Shown: positions 22,835 through 32,234 of the stretch, in pieces
Layout: every line of letters begins with the position of its first letter
Numbering within the stretch: position 1 is the first letter of the stretch
Assembly (NCBI RefSeq): GCF_018760735.1
Contig: NZ_JAHHZN010000010.1
Location: 1 to 64,000, forward strand
Length of the DNA: 64,000 bases
Direction of reading: 5' to 3'
DNA from: Hymenobacter piscis
GTDB lineage: Bacteria > Bacteroidota > Bacteroidia > Cytophagales > Hymenobacteraceae
The notes under the pieces: generated by a model
What the model saw: only the letters and a program-made list of their open reading frames with translations
Told to the model about the DNA's origin: nothing
The model's database searches: none
Position numbers and translations under genes: made by a program

Positions 22835-24919
22835 CTACCGCCCGAATAGTTCCTGGAGCTGGCTGAGCTCCAGCATCACGATGGTGCGGCGGCCGTCGGG
22901 GGTGTAGTTGGGCACGGCGCAGGCGAAGAGCTTGTCCACGATGGTGGTCATTTCGCGCTCCGAGAGGCGGGCCCCGGCGGCGCTGGTGGCCACCCGGCGG
23001 GCCAGGGCCCGGGCCATCCGCTCCCGGCGGTCCAGCTTCACGGGGCCGCCCCCGGTCCGGAACTGCTCAATGAGGCCCTCCAGCAGCTCCTTTTCGTCGC
23101 GGGCCGGCACGTCGGCCGGAATGCCTTCCACGGCAATGGTGTGCTTGCCGAAATCGGTGAACCGGAAACCCAGGGCCCGCAGCGCGTCCTCCACCTCCCG
23201 CAGAATGGCAAAATCCTGGGGCGTGAAGGTGATGGTGCGCGGGAAGAGCAGGGTCTGGGAGGCACTCACGTCGCGCTCCAGGGCCTGGGCGTACTGCTCG
23301 AACAAAATCCGCTCCCGGGCCGCCACCTGATCAATGAGCATCATGCCCGACTTGACGGGCACCAGCAGAAACTGCTGGTGCAGCTGCAGCACCTTATTGC
23401 CCGGCCCCGTGCTCGACTCGCGCAGGGGCAGCTCGGGCGAGGCCGTGGCCGCCGTGCCGGGCAGCACCAGTGGCGCGGCCTCCGGCGCCGGTTCCGGGGC
23501 GGCGGCCGGTTGCTCAGCGGGCAACTGGCCGAGGGGCAGCGCCGGGGCCGGGGCGGCCAGCACCTCCCCGGTTTCGGGGTCTACGTGGGCGGGCAGGGTT
23601 TCCGGCAGGGGCACTTTGGGCACCGCAACGCCGGCGGCGGTGGCCTCGTGCTCCACGTCGGGCAGGTTCACGCGGCTCAGGCTCTTGTAGAAATCCTCCA
23701 GCTCCCGCTTGGCCTGCTCGGTGGGCCGGGGCGTGAGGGGCCGCTCAAAATCGGCGCTGCCGGTGCGGACCGGGCGCGGGTTTACAATATTGTTGGCGGC
23801 CCGGGCGGCGGCGGCCAGCGCGTCGGGACGGTGGGTGTCGTCGAAGGGGTTCTTCTCGTTGCCCGACAGGCGCAGGGGCTGAATGGCGCCGAAGTTCACG
23901 TCGCCCGCAAAATCCAGGGAGGGCGCCATGTTGTGCAAACCCAAGCTCTGCTTCACGGCCGAGCGCACAATGGCGTACACCGTCTTCTCGTCCTCGAACT
24001 TGATTTCGGTTTTGGTGGGGTGCACGTTGATGTCGATGCTCTTGGGGTCGAGCTCCAGGAACAGCACGTAGAACGGGTGGGTGTCCTTGGGCAGCAGGCC
24101 CTCGTAGGCCGTGAGCACGGCGTGGTTGAGGTAGGCCGAGCGGATGAAGCGGTTGTTGACGAAGAAGAACTGGTCGCCCCGGCTTTTCTTGGCCGATTCG
24201 GGCTTGCCGATGTAGCCGCGCACCGTCAGGAAGGGCGTTTCCTCCTCCACCTGGGCCAGCTGCTCCTTGTAGCCGTTGCCCAGCAGGGACACGATGCGCT
24301 GGCTGAGCTTGCCGGCCGGCAGGTTGAACACCTCCAAATCATTCTGGAACAGCGAGAAGCCAATCTGGGGGTTGGCCAGGGCCACGTGCTGAAACTCGTC
24401 GAGGATGTGGCGCATTTCCACCGCGTTGCTCTTGAGGAAGTTGCGGCGGGCGGGCACGTTGAAAAACAGGTTCTTCACGCTGATGCTCGTGCCGTCGGCG
24501 CTGGCCACCGGCTCCTGGCTCGTGATGCGCGAGCCCTCCACCAGCAGCAGCGTGCCCGTATCCTGGTCGCGGGGCTTGGTGCGCAACTCCACCTGAGCCA
24601 CGGCCGCAATGGAAGCCAGGGCCTCGCCCCGGAAGCCCAGGGTGCGGATGCGGAACAGGTCGTCGGTGGTGCGGATTTTACTGGTGGCGTGGCGCTCCAG
24701 GCTCATGCGCGCGTCGGTCGGGCTCATGCCGGCCCCGTTATCCACTACCTGCACCAGCTGCTTGCCGGCCTCCTTCACAATGAGCTGGACCTGGGTGGCG
24801 CCGGCGTCCACGGCGTTTTCGAGCAGCTCCTTCACGGCCGAGGCCGGGCGCTGCACCACCTCGCCGGCGGCAATCTGGTTGGCTAAATATTCGGGCAGTA
24901 ACTGAATGATATCGGCCAT
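22835..24919 (-). CDS. mutL: DNA mismatch repair protein MutL
   Basis: 694 residues from the ATG at 24919 (MADIIQLLPEYLANQIAAGE). The GHKL ATPase motifs are ELLENAVDAGAT, VVDNGAGM and TLGFRGEALASIAAV. A Pro/Ala-rich linker occupies about residues 360-510. The C-terminal dimerisation domain begins near 520. The endonuclease motif usually written DQHAxxExxxxE appears as DQVAARERILFE (530-541) with Val for His, and the Cys-Pro-His-Gly-Arg-Pro site reads TPDGRR (673-678). The metal site may therefore be weak or absent. MutL couples mismatch recognition to strand removal. Confidence 0.95.
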   Translation of the reverse strand: MADIIQLLPEYLANQIAAGEVVQRPASAVKELLENAVDAGATQVQLIVKEAGKQLVQVVDNGAGMSPTDARMSLERHATSKIRTTDDLFRIRTLGFRGEALASIAAVAQVELRTKPRDQDTGTLLLVEGSRITSQEPVASADGTSISVKNLFFNVPARRNFLKSNAVEMRHILDEFQHVALANPQIGFSLFQNDLEVFNLPAGKLSQRIVSLLGNGYKEQLAQVEEETPFLTVRGYIGKPESAKKSRGDQFFFVNNRFIRSAYLNHAVLTAYEGLLPKDTHPFYVLFLELDPKSIDINVHPTKTEIKFEDEKTVYAIVRSAVKQSLGLHNMAPSLDFAGDVNFGAIQPLRLSGNEKNPFDDTHRPDALAAAARAANNIVNPRPVRTGSADFERPLTPRPTEQAKRELEDFYKSLSRVNLPDVEHEATAAGVAVPKVPLPETLPAHVDPETGEVLAAPAPALPLGQLPAEQPAAAPEPAPEAAPLVLPGTAATASPELPLRESSTGPGNKVLQLHQQFLLVPVKSGMMLIDQVAARERILFEQYAQALERDVSASQTLLFPRTITFTPQDFAILREVEDALRALGFRFTDFGKHTIAVEGIPADVPARDEKELLEGLIEQFRTGGGPVKLDRRERMARALARRVATSAAGARLSEREMTTIVDKLFACAVPNYTPDGRRTIVMLELSQLQELFGR

Positions 24920-25221
24920 CGGAAAGCGAAAATCGAGAGAAAAAACGGAGCCCGCCGCGGCAGCAATTTCCACCCCTATCCGCCTGATAACAACCAGCGT
25001 CGGGAATTTCTGCGTAAGTTTGCGGCCAACTTTTGGGTGCGCCGCCGGAGACCATTCCGTCGGCTCCTGCGTTGGGTGAGGTAGAAAGCAGGGATTCGCA
25101 GGCCAGTAACAGCGGCCGGTCCCGCTCCGAAACCTTGCCCGGCACCTTTTTTGGAAGGGCAAAAGTAGAGTTTTTCGGCTCGCCATTCTTACTACGTTTT
25201 TAGCCAGAACCACCGGAGCCG
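24920..25221. other. 302-nt divergent spacer between mutL and the GH3 fusion gene
   Basis: No reading frame that I can support. It should hold promoters for both genes. A TACTTTTG box on the minus strand at 25160-25167 fits TAnnTTTG, but lies 240 nt from the mutL start. A TACGTTTT word at about 25192-25199 could serve the rightward gene. Confidence 0.4.
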
Positions 25222-28173
25222 ATGCTCAAAGAATTTCGAATTGGGCTTTTTCTGCTGGTTGTAGCCCTCGGCGGCCTGCTCGTTTCTTCGTCGGCGCCCC
25301 GCGAAGATGCCGGCCGGCCCATGTCGGTGGCCGAGCAGAACTGGGTCGACAGCGTCTTCACGTCCCTCACCCCGGAGCAGCGCCTGGGCCAGCTGTTCAT
25401 GGTGGCCGCCTACTCCAACAAGGACCGCAAGCACGTTCAGTACACGGAGTTCCTGATCAAGAATTATGGCATCGGCGGGCTGATGTTCCTGCAGGGCGGC
25501 CCGCGCCGGCAGGCGACCCTCACCAACCGCTACCAGGCCGCCTCCAAGGTGCCCCTGCTCATTGCCATGGACGCCGAGTGGGGCCTGGATATGCGCCTCG
25601 ATTCGAGCATGCACTTTGCCAAGGGCATGACCCTGGGCGCCATGGACGACCCGGAGTACGTGTACCAGATGGGCCGCGAAATTGCCCTCAACCTCAAAAC
25701 GCTGGGCGTGCACGTGAGCTTCTCGCCCGTTATCGACGTCAACTCCAACCCCAGCAACCCGGTTATCGGCAACCGCTCTTTCGGCGAGGATAAAAACCAG
25801 GTGGCTACCCGCGGCATCAGCTACATCCGCGGCCTCCAGGACCACGGCGTAATGGCCGTGGTGAAGCACTTCCCCGGCCACGGCGACACCGACGTGGACT
25901 CGCACGTGGCCCTGCCGGTCATCAACTCCGACATGGCCCGGCTCACCAACGTGGACCTCTACCCCTTCCAGAAAGCCTTCGACCAGGGCGTGATGGGCGT
26001 GATGGTGGGCCACCTCTACATGCCCCTGCTCGATACCGTCCGGACCCTGTCGGCCACCATTTCCCACAACCTCGTCACGGGCCTGCTCAAGGAGAAAATG
26101 GGCTACCGGGGCCTCGTGTTTACCGACGCGCTCAACATGAAGAGCGTGTCCAACCTCTACCGGGCCGGGGAGCTCGACGCCCTGGCCCTGGCCGCCGGCA
26201 ACGATGTGCTGCTGTTTTCGGAAGACGTGCCCATGGCGGTGCAGAAAATCAAGGAGGCCATTGCGGGCGGTAAAATCGACCAGAACGACGTGGACCAGCG
26301 GGTGCGCAAGATGCTGCGGGCCAAGTTCTGGGCCGGCCTCAACAAGTACCGCCCCGTAGACGTGCCCCGCCTGATGCAGAACCTGAACCGGCCCCTGAGC
26401 CGCCTGGTGCAGCAGCAGATTTACGAGCACGCCGTGACGGTGGTCAAGAACGAGGACGACCTGCTCCCCTTCCAGCACCTGGATACGCTGCGCATTGCCG
26501 CCGTGACCATCGGCTCCAAGGCCGATACCTACGAGGAAATCATGGGCAAGTACCAGAGCGGGCCGGTGTACGCGGTGCCCAACCGCTATGCCCCCGATTC
26601 CACTTTTGCCCGCATCAGCAGCCGCCTGACGCCCTACAACGTGGTGGTGGTGAGCCTGCACAACATGAACAACACGCCGGTGCACAACTACGGCATCGGC
26701 GACGGCGCGCTCAAGTTCCTGAAGGAGCTGCGGGCCAACCCGCGCCTGAAAACGGTGGTGGTGGCCTTCGGCAACGCCTACGCCCTGAAATACCTGGAGG
26801 AGAACCGCAACCTGGTGTGTGGCTACGAGGACAACTACGCGGCCCAGCTGGTGGTGCCCCAGGTGCTGTTCGGGGCCCTGCCGGCCGTGGGGCGCCTGCC
26901 CGTGACGGTGTCGGAAAACCTGAAAGCCGGCCTCGGCCTGCCCACCCCCGACTTCCGCCGCCTCCGCTACGGCACGCCCGAGGAAGTGGGCCTGGATTCG
27001 CGCATTCTCACCCAGATCGACAACGTGGCCCTGGAAGCCGTGGCCTACGCCGCCGCCCCCGGCTGCCAGGTGCTGGTGGCCAAGGACGGCATGGTGGTGT
27101 TCGATAAGAGCTACGGCTACTGCACCTACGACAAGGCCCAGCCCGTCAACAACAGCACCCTCTACGATCTGGCCTCGGTGACCAAGGTGGCCGGCACGCT
27201 CCAGGCCATCATGTACCTCAAGGACGAGGGCAAGCTCAACCTCGACGACAAGGTATCGGCTTACCTGCCGGAGCTCAAATCGACCAACAAGCGCGACATG
27301 ACGGTGCGGGAGGTGCTCATGCACCAGGCGGGCCTGAAAGCGGGCATCCCGACCTGGGAGCGCACCATTACCAAAACCGGACCCAAGCCCACGTTCTACG
27401 CCAGCACCGAGTCGCCGCAGTTCTCCCGCGAAGTCACCCCCGACCTCTACAGCCTGCGCACCGCTGACGACTCCGTCTGGACCTGGGTGCAGCAGTCGGG
27501 CCTGCTGCCCAAGTACAAGGGCAAGTACCCGGTGGAATACTCCGACCTGAGCTTTATCGTGATGAAGCGCCTGGCCGAAAAGCTGCTGCAACAGCCCCTA
27601 CAGCAGTTTTTGGAGCAAAAGTTCTACCGGCCCCTGGGCCTGGGCTCGATGACCTACAACCCGCTCGCCAGGTTCCCGGAGTCGTGCATCGCGCCCACCG
27701 AAAACGATACCTACTACCGCCGCACCCTGCTGCGGGGCAACGTGCACGACCAGACCGCCGCCCTGGTGGGCGGCGTGGGCGGGCACGCCGGCCTGTTCTC
27801 CAACGCCAACGACCTGGCCGTGCTCATGCAGATGAACCTGCAGAACGGCCGCTACGGGGGCCAGCGCTTCTTCCAGACGCCCGTCGTTACGGAGTTTGCC
27901 CGCAGTACGGGCCCCGGCAGCCGCCGCGGCCTGGGCTGGGACCGGGGCGACCCGAGCAAGCCCGAAGGCCCGACCAGCAACCTTTCGCCGGCCACCACCT
28001 TCGGCCACACCGGCTTCACGGGCACCTGCGTCTGGATGGACCCGGAAAACAAAATCCTCTACATCTTTCTTTCTAACCGCGTGTACCCCGACGCCGGCAA
28101 CAAGAAGCTGGTGCAGTACAACATCCGCACCCGCATCCACGACGTGATTTACAAGGCCCTGCAGAAATCATGA
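25222..28173 (+). CDS. glycoside hydrolase family 3 (NagZ-like) fused to a serine beta-lactamase-type domain
   Basis: 983 residues. A signal-like N-terminus (IGLFLLVVALGGLLV) precedes a GH3 domain (about 35-370), whose general acid/base loop KHFPGHGDTDVDSH (about 215-228) is the NagZ signature. NagZ removes N-acetylglucosamine from anhydro-muropeptides. A GH3 C-terminal sandwich follows (about 390-580), then a class C-like serine hydrolase domain (about 600-980) with Ser652-x-x-Lys655 (SVTK) and Tyr773-Ser-Asp. Such fusions are common in Bacteroidetes and probably process peptidoglycan in the periplasm. Whether the second domain is an esterase, peptidase or amidase is unknown. It is monocistronic, with a terminator at 28210. 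Confidence 0.92.
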   Translation: MLKEFRIGLFLLVVALGGLLVSSSAPREDAGRPMSVAEQNWVDSVFTSLTPEQRLGQLFMVAAYSNKDRKHVQYTEFLIKNYGIGGLMFLQGGPRRQATLTNRYQAASKVPLLIAMDAEWGLDMRLDSSMHFAKGMTLGAMDDPEYVYQMGREIALNLKTLGVHVSFSPVIDVNSNPSNPVIGNRSFGEDKNQVATRGISYIRGLQDHGVMAVVKHFPGHGDTDVDSHVALPVINSDMARLTNVDLYPFQKAFDQGVMGVMVGHLYMPLLDTVRTLSATISHNLVTGLLKEKMGYRGLVFTDALNMKSVSNLYRAGELDALALAAGNDVLLFSEDVPMAVQKIKEAIAGGKIDQNDVDQRVRKMLRAKFWAGLNKYRPVDVPRLMQNLNRPLSRLVQQQIYEHAVTVVKNEDDLLPFQHLDTLRIAAVTIGSKADTYEEIMGKYQSGPVYAVPNRYAPDSTFARISSRLTPYNVVVVSLHNMNNTPVHNYGIGDGALKFLKELRANPRLKTVVVAFGNAYALKYLEENRNLVCGYEDNYAAQLVVPQVLFGALPAVGRLPVTVSENLKAGLGLPTPDFRRLRYGTPEEVGLDSRILTQIDNVALEAVAYAAAPGCQVLVAKDGMVVFDKSYGYCTYDKAQPVNNSTLYDLASVTKVAGTLQAIMYLKDEGKLNLDDKVSAYLPELKSTNKRDMTVREVLMHQAGLKAGIPTWERTITKTGPKPTFYASTESPQFSREVTPDLYSLRTADDSVWTWVQQSGLLPKYKGKYPVEYSDLSFIVMKRLAEKLLQQPLQQFLEQKFYRPLGLGSMTYNPLARFPESCIAPTENDTYYRRTLLRGNVHDQTAALVGGVGGHAGLFSNANDLAVLMQMNLQNGRYGGQRFFQTPVVTEFARSTGPGSRRGLGWDRGDPSKPEGPTSNLSPATTFGHTGFTGTCVWMDPENKILYIFLSNRVYPDAGNKKLVQYNIRTRIHDVIYKALQKS

Positions 28174-28209
28174 CCTGTTGCCCGGCTTTTCCGTTTCTTT
28201 GATTCCGCA

Positions 28210-28258
28210 ACCGGCGGTGAGACGTTCCTCCACGGAGCAGCTCGCCGCCGGTTTTTTT
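28210..28258 (+). terminator. Rho-independent terminator after the GH3 fusion gene
   Basis: 12-bp stem ACCGGCGGTGAG/CTCGCCGCCGGT (28210-28221, 28241-28252) followed by a run of seven T. Confidence 0.85.
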
Positions 28259-28370
28259 GTCCTTCGGCCCAACCGCCCGCTGGCAGGCCGTTCTTTTCTG
28301 CTCCCCGGCTCGGCCCGGGCCATTCCATAAGAGTCCGGCCCGGGTCGGCTCTTACTACTCCCCCGCTCCC

Positions 28371-29507
28371 ATGAACATCGGCATCGTCTGTTATCCCACT
28401 TTTGGCGGCTCCGGCGTAGTCGCCACCGAGCTTGGTAAGGCCCTGGCCCAGCGCGGCCACCGCGTGCACTTCATTACCTATAGTCAGCCGGTGCGCCTGG
28501 ATTTCTTCAACGAAAACCTGTTCTACCACGAGGTCTACATTCCGCCCTACCCGCTGTTCCAGTTTCCGCCCTACGAGCTGGCCCTGGCCAGTAAGATGGT
28601 AGACATTGCCCAGAACGAAAAGCTCGACGTGCTGCACGTGCACTACGCCATTCCGCACGCCTCGGCCGCCTTCATGGCCAAGCAGATTCTGCTCACCCGC
28701 GGCATCCGGATTCCGGTGGTCACTACCCTGCATGGCACCGATATTACCCTGGTGGGCAAGGATGCCAGCTACGAGCCGGTAGTGACGTTCAGCATCAACC
28801 AGAGCGACGGGGTAACGGCCGTTTCCGCTGATTTGCGCAAGGAAACCTACGAGTACTTCGCCATCGAGAAAGACATCGAAGTGATTCCGAACTTCATCAA
28901 CCTGGCCCGCTTTCAGAAGCAGGAAAAAGGCCACTTCAAGTCCGCCATTGCCCCCGAAGGCGAAAAGCTGCTGGTGCACACCAGTAACTTCCGCTCCGTC
29001 AAGCGCGTCGACGACGTGGTCAACATCTTTGCCGGGGTCCGGCAGCAGATTCCGGCCAAGCTGCTGCTGGTCGGCGACGGCCCCGACCGGCCCCGCATCG
29101 AGAAGCTCTGCCGCGACATCGGCCTCTGCAACGACATCCGCTTCCTGGGCAAGCTCGAAGCCGTGGAGGAAGTGCTCAGCATTGCCGACCTGTTCCTGAT
29201 GCCCTCCGAGAAGGAGAGCTTCGGCCTGGCGGCCCTGGAAGCCATGGCCTGCGAGGTGCCGGTGGTGAGCACCAACGCCGGCGGCATTCCCGAGCTCAAC
29301 GAGCACGGCATTACCGGCATGGTGAGCGAGGTCGGGGCCGTGGCCGACATGGTCAAAAACGCCCTCTACGTCCTCCAGGACGAGAACCTCCCCCGCTTCA
29401 AAGCCGCCGCCCGCGCCCACGCCGAAACCTTCGCCCTCGAGCACATCGTCCCGCTGTACGAAGCCTGCTACCAGCGCGCTATTGACGCGGTGGCGGTGAG
29501 CGTATAG
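28371..29507 (+). CDS. bshA: N-acetyl-alpha-D-glucosaminyl L-malate synthase BshA
   Basis: 378 residues from the ATG at 28371; the longer frame from 28257 overlaps the terminator. It is a GT4 retaining glycosyltransferase. The N-terminus IGIVCYPTFGGSGVVATELG and the segment HYAIPHASAAFMAKQ are BshA-specific, and PSEKESFGLAALEAMAC near residue 285 is the GT4 EX7E site. It makes GlcNAc-malate from UDP-GlcNAc and malate, the first step to bacillithiol. The partners BshB and BshC are not in this window. mdh, which supplies malate metabolism, lies in another operon. Confidence 0.95.
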   Translation: MNIGIVCYPTFGGSGVVATELGKALAQRGHRVHFITYSQPVRLDFFNENLFYHEVYIPPYPLFQFPPYELALASKMVDIAQNEKLDVLHVHYAIPHASAAFMAKQILLTRGIRIPVVTTLHGTDITLVGKDASYEPVVTFSINQSDGVTAVSADLRKETYEYFAIEKDIEVIPNFINLARFQKQEKGHFKSAIAPEGEKLLVHTSNFRSVKRVDDVVNIFAGVRQQIPAKLLLVGDGPDRPRIEKLCRDIGLCNDIRFLGKLEAVEEVLSIADLFLMPSEKESFGLAALEAMACEVPVVSTNAGGIPELNEHGITGMVSEVGAVADMVKNALYVLQDENLPRFKAAARAHAETFALEHIVPLYEACYQRAIDAVAVSV

Positions 29508-29517
29508 CGTGGGCTCT

Positions 29518-29608
29518 GAGGGTCTTGGGGTCTTGGATAGCCTACTTTCGCCGCCCCAGCCAATCCAGGACTCTCAGCCCCCAAGACCCCAAGACCCCAA
29601 GACCCCAA
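29518..29608. repeat. inverted octamer arrays between convergent genes
   Basis: Left: GGTCTTGG repeated (29521-29536) soon after the bshA stop. Right: four CCCCAAGA units (about 29578-29608) ending 2 nt before the stop of the leftward gene. The words are complementary, period 8. The pair could act as a bidirectional hairpin terminator. Confidence 0.85.
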
Positions 29609-29609
29609 T

Positions 29610-30149
29610 CTAAAACATGGCCACCGCCTCGCGCTTCACGGCCAGCAGGGCCCCGGCCGTGGGGTCGGGCAGCTCGTCGGTCATCAGGGTTTCGAGGATG
29701 CGGCGGGCCAGCTCGGGGCCGCGGGCTTCCTGGGGGTTGGGCAGGCTGCGAAACTGGGTGCTGATGAGGTTGACTACCGTTTCCTGGGCCTGCTTCACGG
29801 CCGCCCAGGTGTCGGGCTGCATGTAGAGCTGCTGGCTCAGGTTGTGCTCTACCTCGGCCCGGATTTCCTGCAGCAGCATTCGGTGGTAGTCGGCGGCCGA
29901 GAGGCCCGCACTGCTTATGCGCACCAGCAGGTTGTTAGGCGCAATGCGCTCCAGCAGCAGCGTGACGCGCTCCAGGGCCTGCAGGCGCAGGGGCAGGGTG
30001 GTTTTGCTGGCTTCCAGGCGCATTTCAATCAGGCGGCGCTGCTGCTCCCGCTCCAGAAACTGCTGGAACAGGAAGTAAATAGCTCCGGCCACGATGAGGG
30101 CGGGCAGAATGATTTTGAGCAGATCAAAGATATAGGCGGTAGAATCCAT
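29610..30149 (-). CDS. conserved Bacteroidetes membrane-anchored hypothetical
   Basis: 179 residues. One N-terminal membrane segment (YIFDLLKIILPALIVAGAIYFLF, residues 6-28) is followed by a basic stretch and a soluble helical domain. That domain contains TTLPLRLQALERVTLLLERI and a long Leu/Gln-rich helix. The pattern is typical of a widespread Bacteroidetes family without assigned function (I think DUF7935). It is divergent from the Fe-S protein gene. A TATCTTTG box at 30188-30195 on the minus strand gives a leader of about 30 nt. Its stop abuts an octamer array. Confidence 0.75.
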   Translation of the reverse strand: MDSTAYIFDLLKIILPALIVAGAIYFLFQQFLEREQQRRLIEMRLEASKTTLPLRLQALERVTLLLERIAPNNLLVRISSAGLSAADYHRMLLQEIRAEVEHNLSQQLYMQPDTWAAVKQAQETVVNLISTQFRSLPNPQEARGPELARRILETLMTDELPDPTAGALLAVKREAVAMF

Positions 30150-30187
30150 GCGCAGGAAAAGGGACGAGGGAAAAGATGGCGGGCGGG

Positions 30188-30195
30188 CAAAGATA
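30188..30195 (-). promoter_or_regulatory. -7 box TATCTTTG for the leftward hypothetical gene
   Basis: TATCTTTG on the minus strand fits TAnnTTTG exactly. It lies 39 nt before the ATG at 30149. Confidence 0.55.
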
Positions 30196-30281
30196 AGCGG
30201 TGAACCGCGGGGCCCAAGCCGGTGTTATACGGCCAAACGCAGCTTCCGCCCGGTGTAGTATCCCGGGGTCTTTCTCAACGA

Positions 30282-30314
30282 TTGGCGCCGACTCCGGCCT
30301 GCTTCGTATCTTTG
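30282..30314 (+). promoter_or_regulatory. Bacteroidetes-type promoter of the Fe-S carrier gene
   Basis: -33 TTG at 30282-30284 and -7 TATCTTTG at 30307-30314, 22 nt apart, upstream of the ATG at 30345. Spacing is at the long end of the usual range. Confidence 0.55.
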
Positions 30315-30344
30315 TCGCCTTACTTTCCTAAAACCGAACGCACT

Positions 30345-30698
30345 ATGGCAACGGCCGTTTCCACGAAGCTTGCTCCTATCAGCCTCACTTCCCGCGCCCT
30401 GGAGGAGGTCCGCAATATTCTCATTGAGAAAAACGTGCCCGGCGAATACGGCCTGCGCGTGGGTGTCCAGGGGGGCGGCTGCTCCGGTATGAGCTACCTG
30501 CTGGGCTTCGACAAACCCAAGGACCAGGATGAGGTATTCGACCTCGACGGCGTGCTGCTCATCATGGATAAAAAACACGCCATGTACGTGCTGGGCATGG
30601 AAGTCGATTTCCAGGATGGCCTTAACGCCCGCGGCTTCGTCTTCAACAACCCCCAGGCCAAGAGCACCTGCGGCTGCGGCTCCTCGTTCTCCTCCTAA
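30345..30698 (+). CDS. A-type iron-sulfur cluster carrier (IscA/SufA/ErpA family)
   Basis: 117 residues from the ATG at 30345. The three cluster-ligand Cys are visible: one in GGGCSGMSY (residue 46 region) and two in STCGCGSS at the end. The fold pattern ISLTSRALEEVRNIL to GLRVGVQGGGCSG to FDLDGVLLIMDKKH matches the family. These proteins receive and pass on Fe-S clusters to apo-proteins. No suf or isc genes are nearby, so an ErpA-like stand-alone role is likely. The gene has its own promoter and a hairpin terminator. Confidence 0.92.
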   Translation: MATAVSTKLAPISLTSRALEEVRNILIEKNVPGEYGLRVGVQGGGCSGMSYLLGFDKPKDQDEVFDLDGVLLIMDKKHAMYVLGMEVDFQDGLNARGFVFNNPQAKSTCGCGSSFSS

Positions 30699-30734
30699 GC
30701 CCTTGCGGCTGCCCGCCGGTTTTGCCGGCGCCAT

Positions 30735-30770
30735 GCAACTCCCCGTCGGGCCGGCCCGGCGGGGAGTTGC
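30735..30770. terminator. hairpin between convergent Fe-S carrier and DUF2254 genes
   Basis: Long stem starting GCAACTCCCCG (30735) and ending CGGGGAGTTGC (30770), with one bulge. No strong T-run. It sits between two convergent stops. Confidence 0.6.
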
Positions 30771-30792
30771 ACGTTCAGGACTCCCGGAGAAT

Positions 30793-32169
30793 TTAGTTGG
30801 TCGTCCGCAGCGCCGCCGTCAGCTGCGCCAGTGGGGCAGGCGGCGCGGCCTGGTCGATGACTTCGCGCACCAGCAGGACGCGCTGCAGCACCTGCTGCTT
30901 TTCGTAGTCGGTTTCGAGGCTGCGGTTGGCCTCGGCCCGCACCAGCTCTACCTGCTGGTGCAGCAAAGCGCGGTCCGCGACTGCGGGCCGGCGCAGGGCG
31001 GTGGTTTCCAGGGCCGTGAGCAGGCGCAGCATAATGGCCACGTTGCCCGTCCCGCTCACCCGGATCTGGTCGAAGGCCAGGGTGAGGTAGGCCCCGAATG
31101 CGGGGCTGACGGCGGCTACCCGCACCCGGCCTTCCTCCATGCGCAGGCGCAGGCCAAAATCCCGGCCCACCAGCTGGCTGAGCAGGGCGCCCAGCTGATC
31201 CACGCACATAACGGCCGTGGTGGTGTCGTTGATGCCGGGCGAGAGGGCCTTGAGGGCAATATCCACGAGCTGGCGGAAGCCAAAGCCCAGGTCCTGGTCG
31301 AGGGTGCGCTGGTCCCCGAGGGTGTAGGTAGCGGTCAGCCGGTCGCGGATGTCCTCGGCGTTGCCGGTCAGAGGCTCCCCGTTGGAGCGGGCCACCGACA
31401 CCAGGGGCGCCCCGCGGGCCACGAAGCTGCCAATGCCGCGCTCCATGCGCACCATGCTGTTGGTTTCGCGGGCAAAATCGAGCAGGGCGTCGTTGTTGAT
31501 GGCCTGCACGTAGCCGCTGCGCCGGGCCATAATCGGGGTCCAGGCGTACTGGGTTTCTTCCCAATGCGCAGCAGCGGCCGCATCAGCCTCTTCGCCCAGC
31601 CGCTCGGGAAACAGCTTTTCCATTGAGCGGAACGTTTCTTCGGCGATGCGGGCGATAATGTTGGCGGCCTGAATGGAGGTAGCAATGTGGTGGATAAAGA
31701 AAATCAGGACCCCGATGCTGACCAGCGCCAGCAGCAGCCCGAAGGCCACGGCCAGGGACGGAATAAACCGCCCCTCATCCCCGCCCCGGATGGTGCGCAG
31801 AATGATGAGGCAGTACACGAAAATGCTCACGAAAAAGCCCATCACCACCTGGTTGGCCCGGTCGCGCATAAAGTTGCGCAGCAGCCGCGAGGTGTACTGG
31901 CTCGAGACCGTGGCCAGGGTGGCCAGGGTCAGGGAGAAAATCAGACCGGCCACCGTAATCATGGAGCTGGCAATGGCCGTGAGCATGCCCCGGGCCCCGT
32001 CGGCCCCCGCCCCGAAAAGCAGGGAATAGTCCTGGGTCCACTTGTGGCCCACGCGCACGTCCAGCAGCACCAGGCAATACGCTGCGGCCATGGCGGCCAG
32101 CACCATCAGGGAGGGCACAAACCAGAGGCTGGAGTTAACGTTGGACCAGAGTTGGCGAAGTCGGTTCAT
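30793..32169 (-). CDS. DUF2254 membrane protein
   Basis: 458 residues. Four membrane segments occupy the first 170 residues (SLWFVPSLMVLAAMAAAYCLVL, GMLTAIASSMITVAGLIFSL, VVMGFFVSIFVYCLIIL, SLAVAFGLLLALVSIGVLIFFIHH). A soluble C-terminal half carries ALSPGINDTTTAVMCVDQLG, which is diagnostic for DUF2254. Function of the family is unknown. It is followed upstream (leftward reading) by DUF421 and MscS-type genes on the same strand, all membrane proteins, which may form an envelope-stress group; this is inference. Confidence 0.88.
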   Translation of the reverse strand: MNRLRQLWSNVNSSLWFVPSLMVLAAMAAAYCLVLLDVRVGHKWTQDYSLLFGAGADGARGMLTAIASSMITVAGLIFSLTLATLATVSSQYTSRLLRNFMRDRANQVVMGFFVSIFVYCLIILRTIRGGDEGRFIPSLAVAFGLLLALVSIGVLIFFIHHIATSIQAANIIARIAEETFRSMEKLFPERLGEEADAAAAAHWEETQYAWTPIMARRSGYVQAINNDALLDFARETNSMVRMERGIGSFVARGAPLVSVARSNGEPLTGNAEDIRDRLTATYTLGDQRTLDQDLGFGFRQLVDIALKALSPGINDTTTAVMCVDQLGALLSQLVGRDFGLRLRMEEGRVRVAAVSPAFGAYLTLAFDQIRVSGTGNVAIMLRLLTALETTALRRPAVADRALLHQQVELVRAEANRSLETDYEKQQVLQRVLLVREVIDQAAPPAPLAQLTAALRTTN

Positions 32170-32234
32170 AGCGTACTAAATGCCGCCGGGCCGGAGCCCT
32201 GAGACGGAAGAAAAAAAGAAAAACCCGGAGGGCC

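Noticed and set aside
20979..22907. 642-codon open frame opposite the two rhomboid genes
   Set aside because: It spans two real genes and their spacer, and its composition is shadow-like.
25192..27591. 799-codon open frame opposite the GH3 fusion gene
   Set aside because: Antisense shadow rich in His/Val/Gly; the sense protein has both catalytic signatures.
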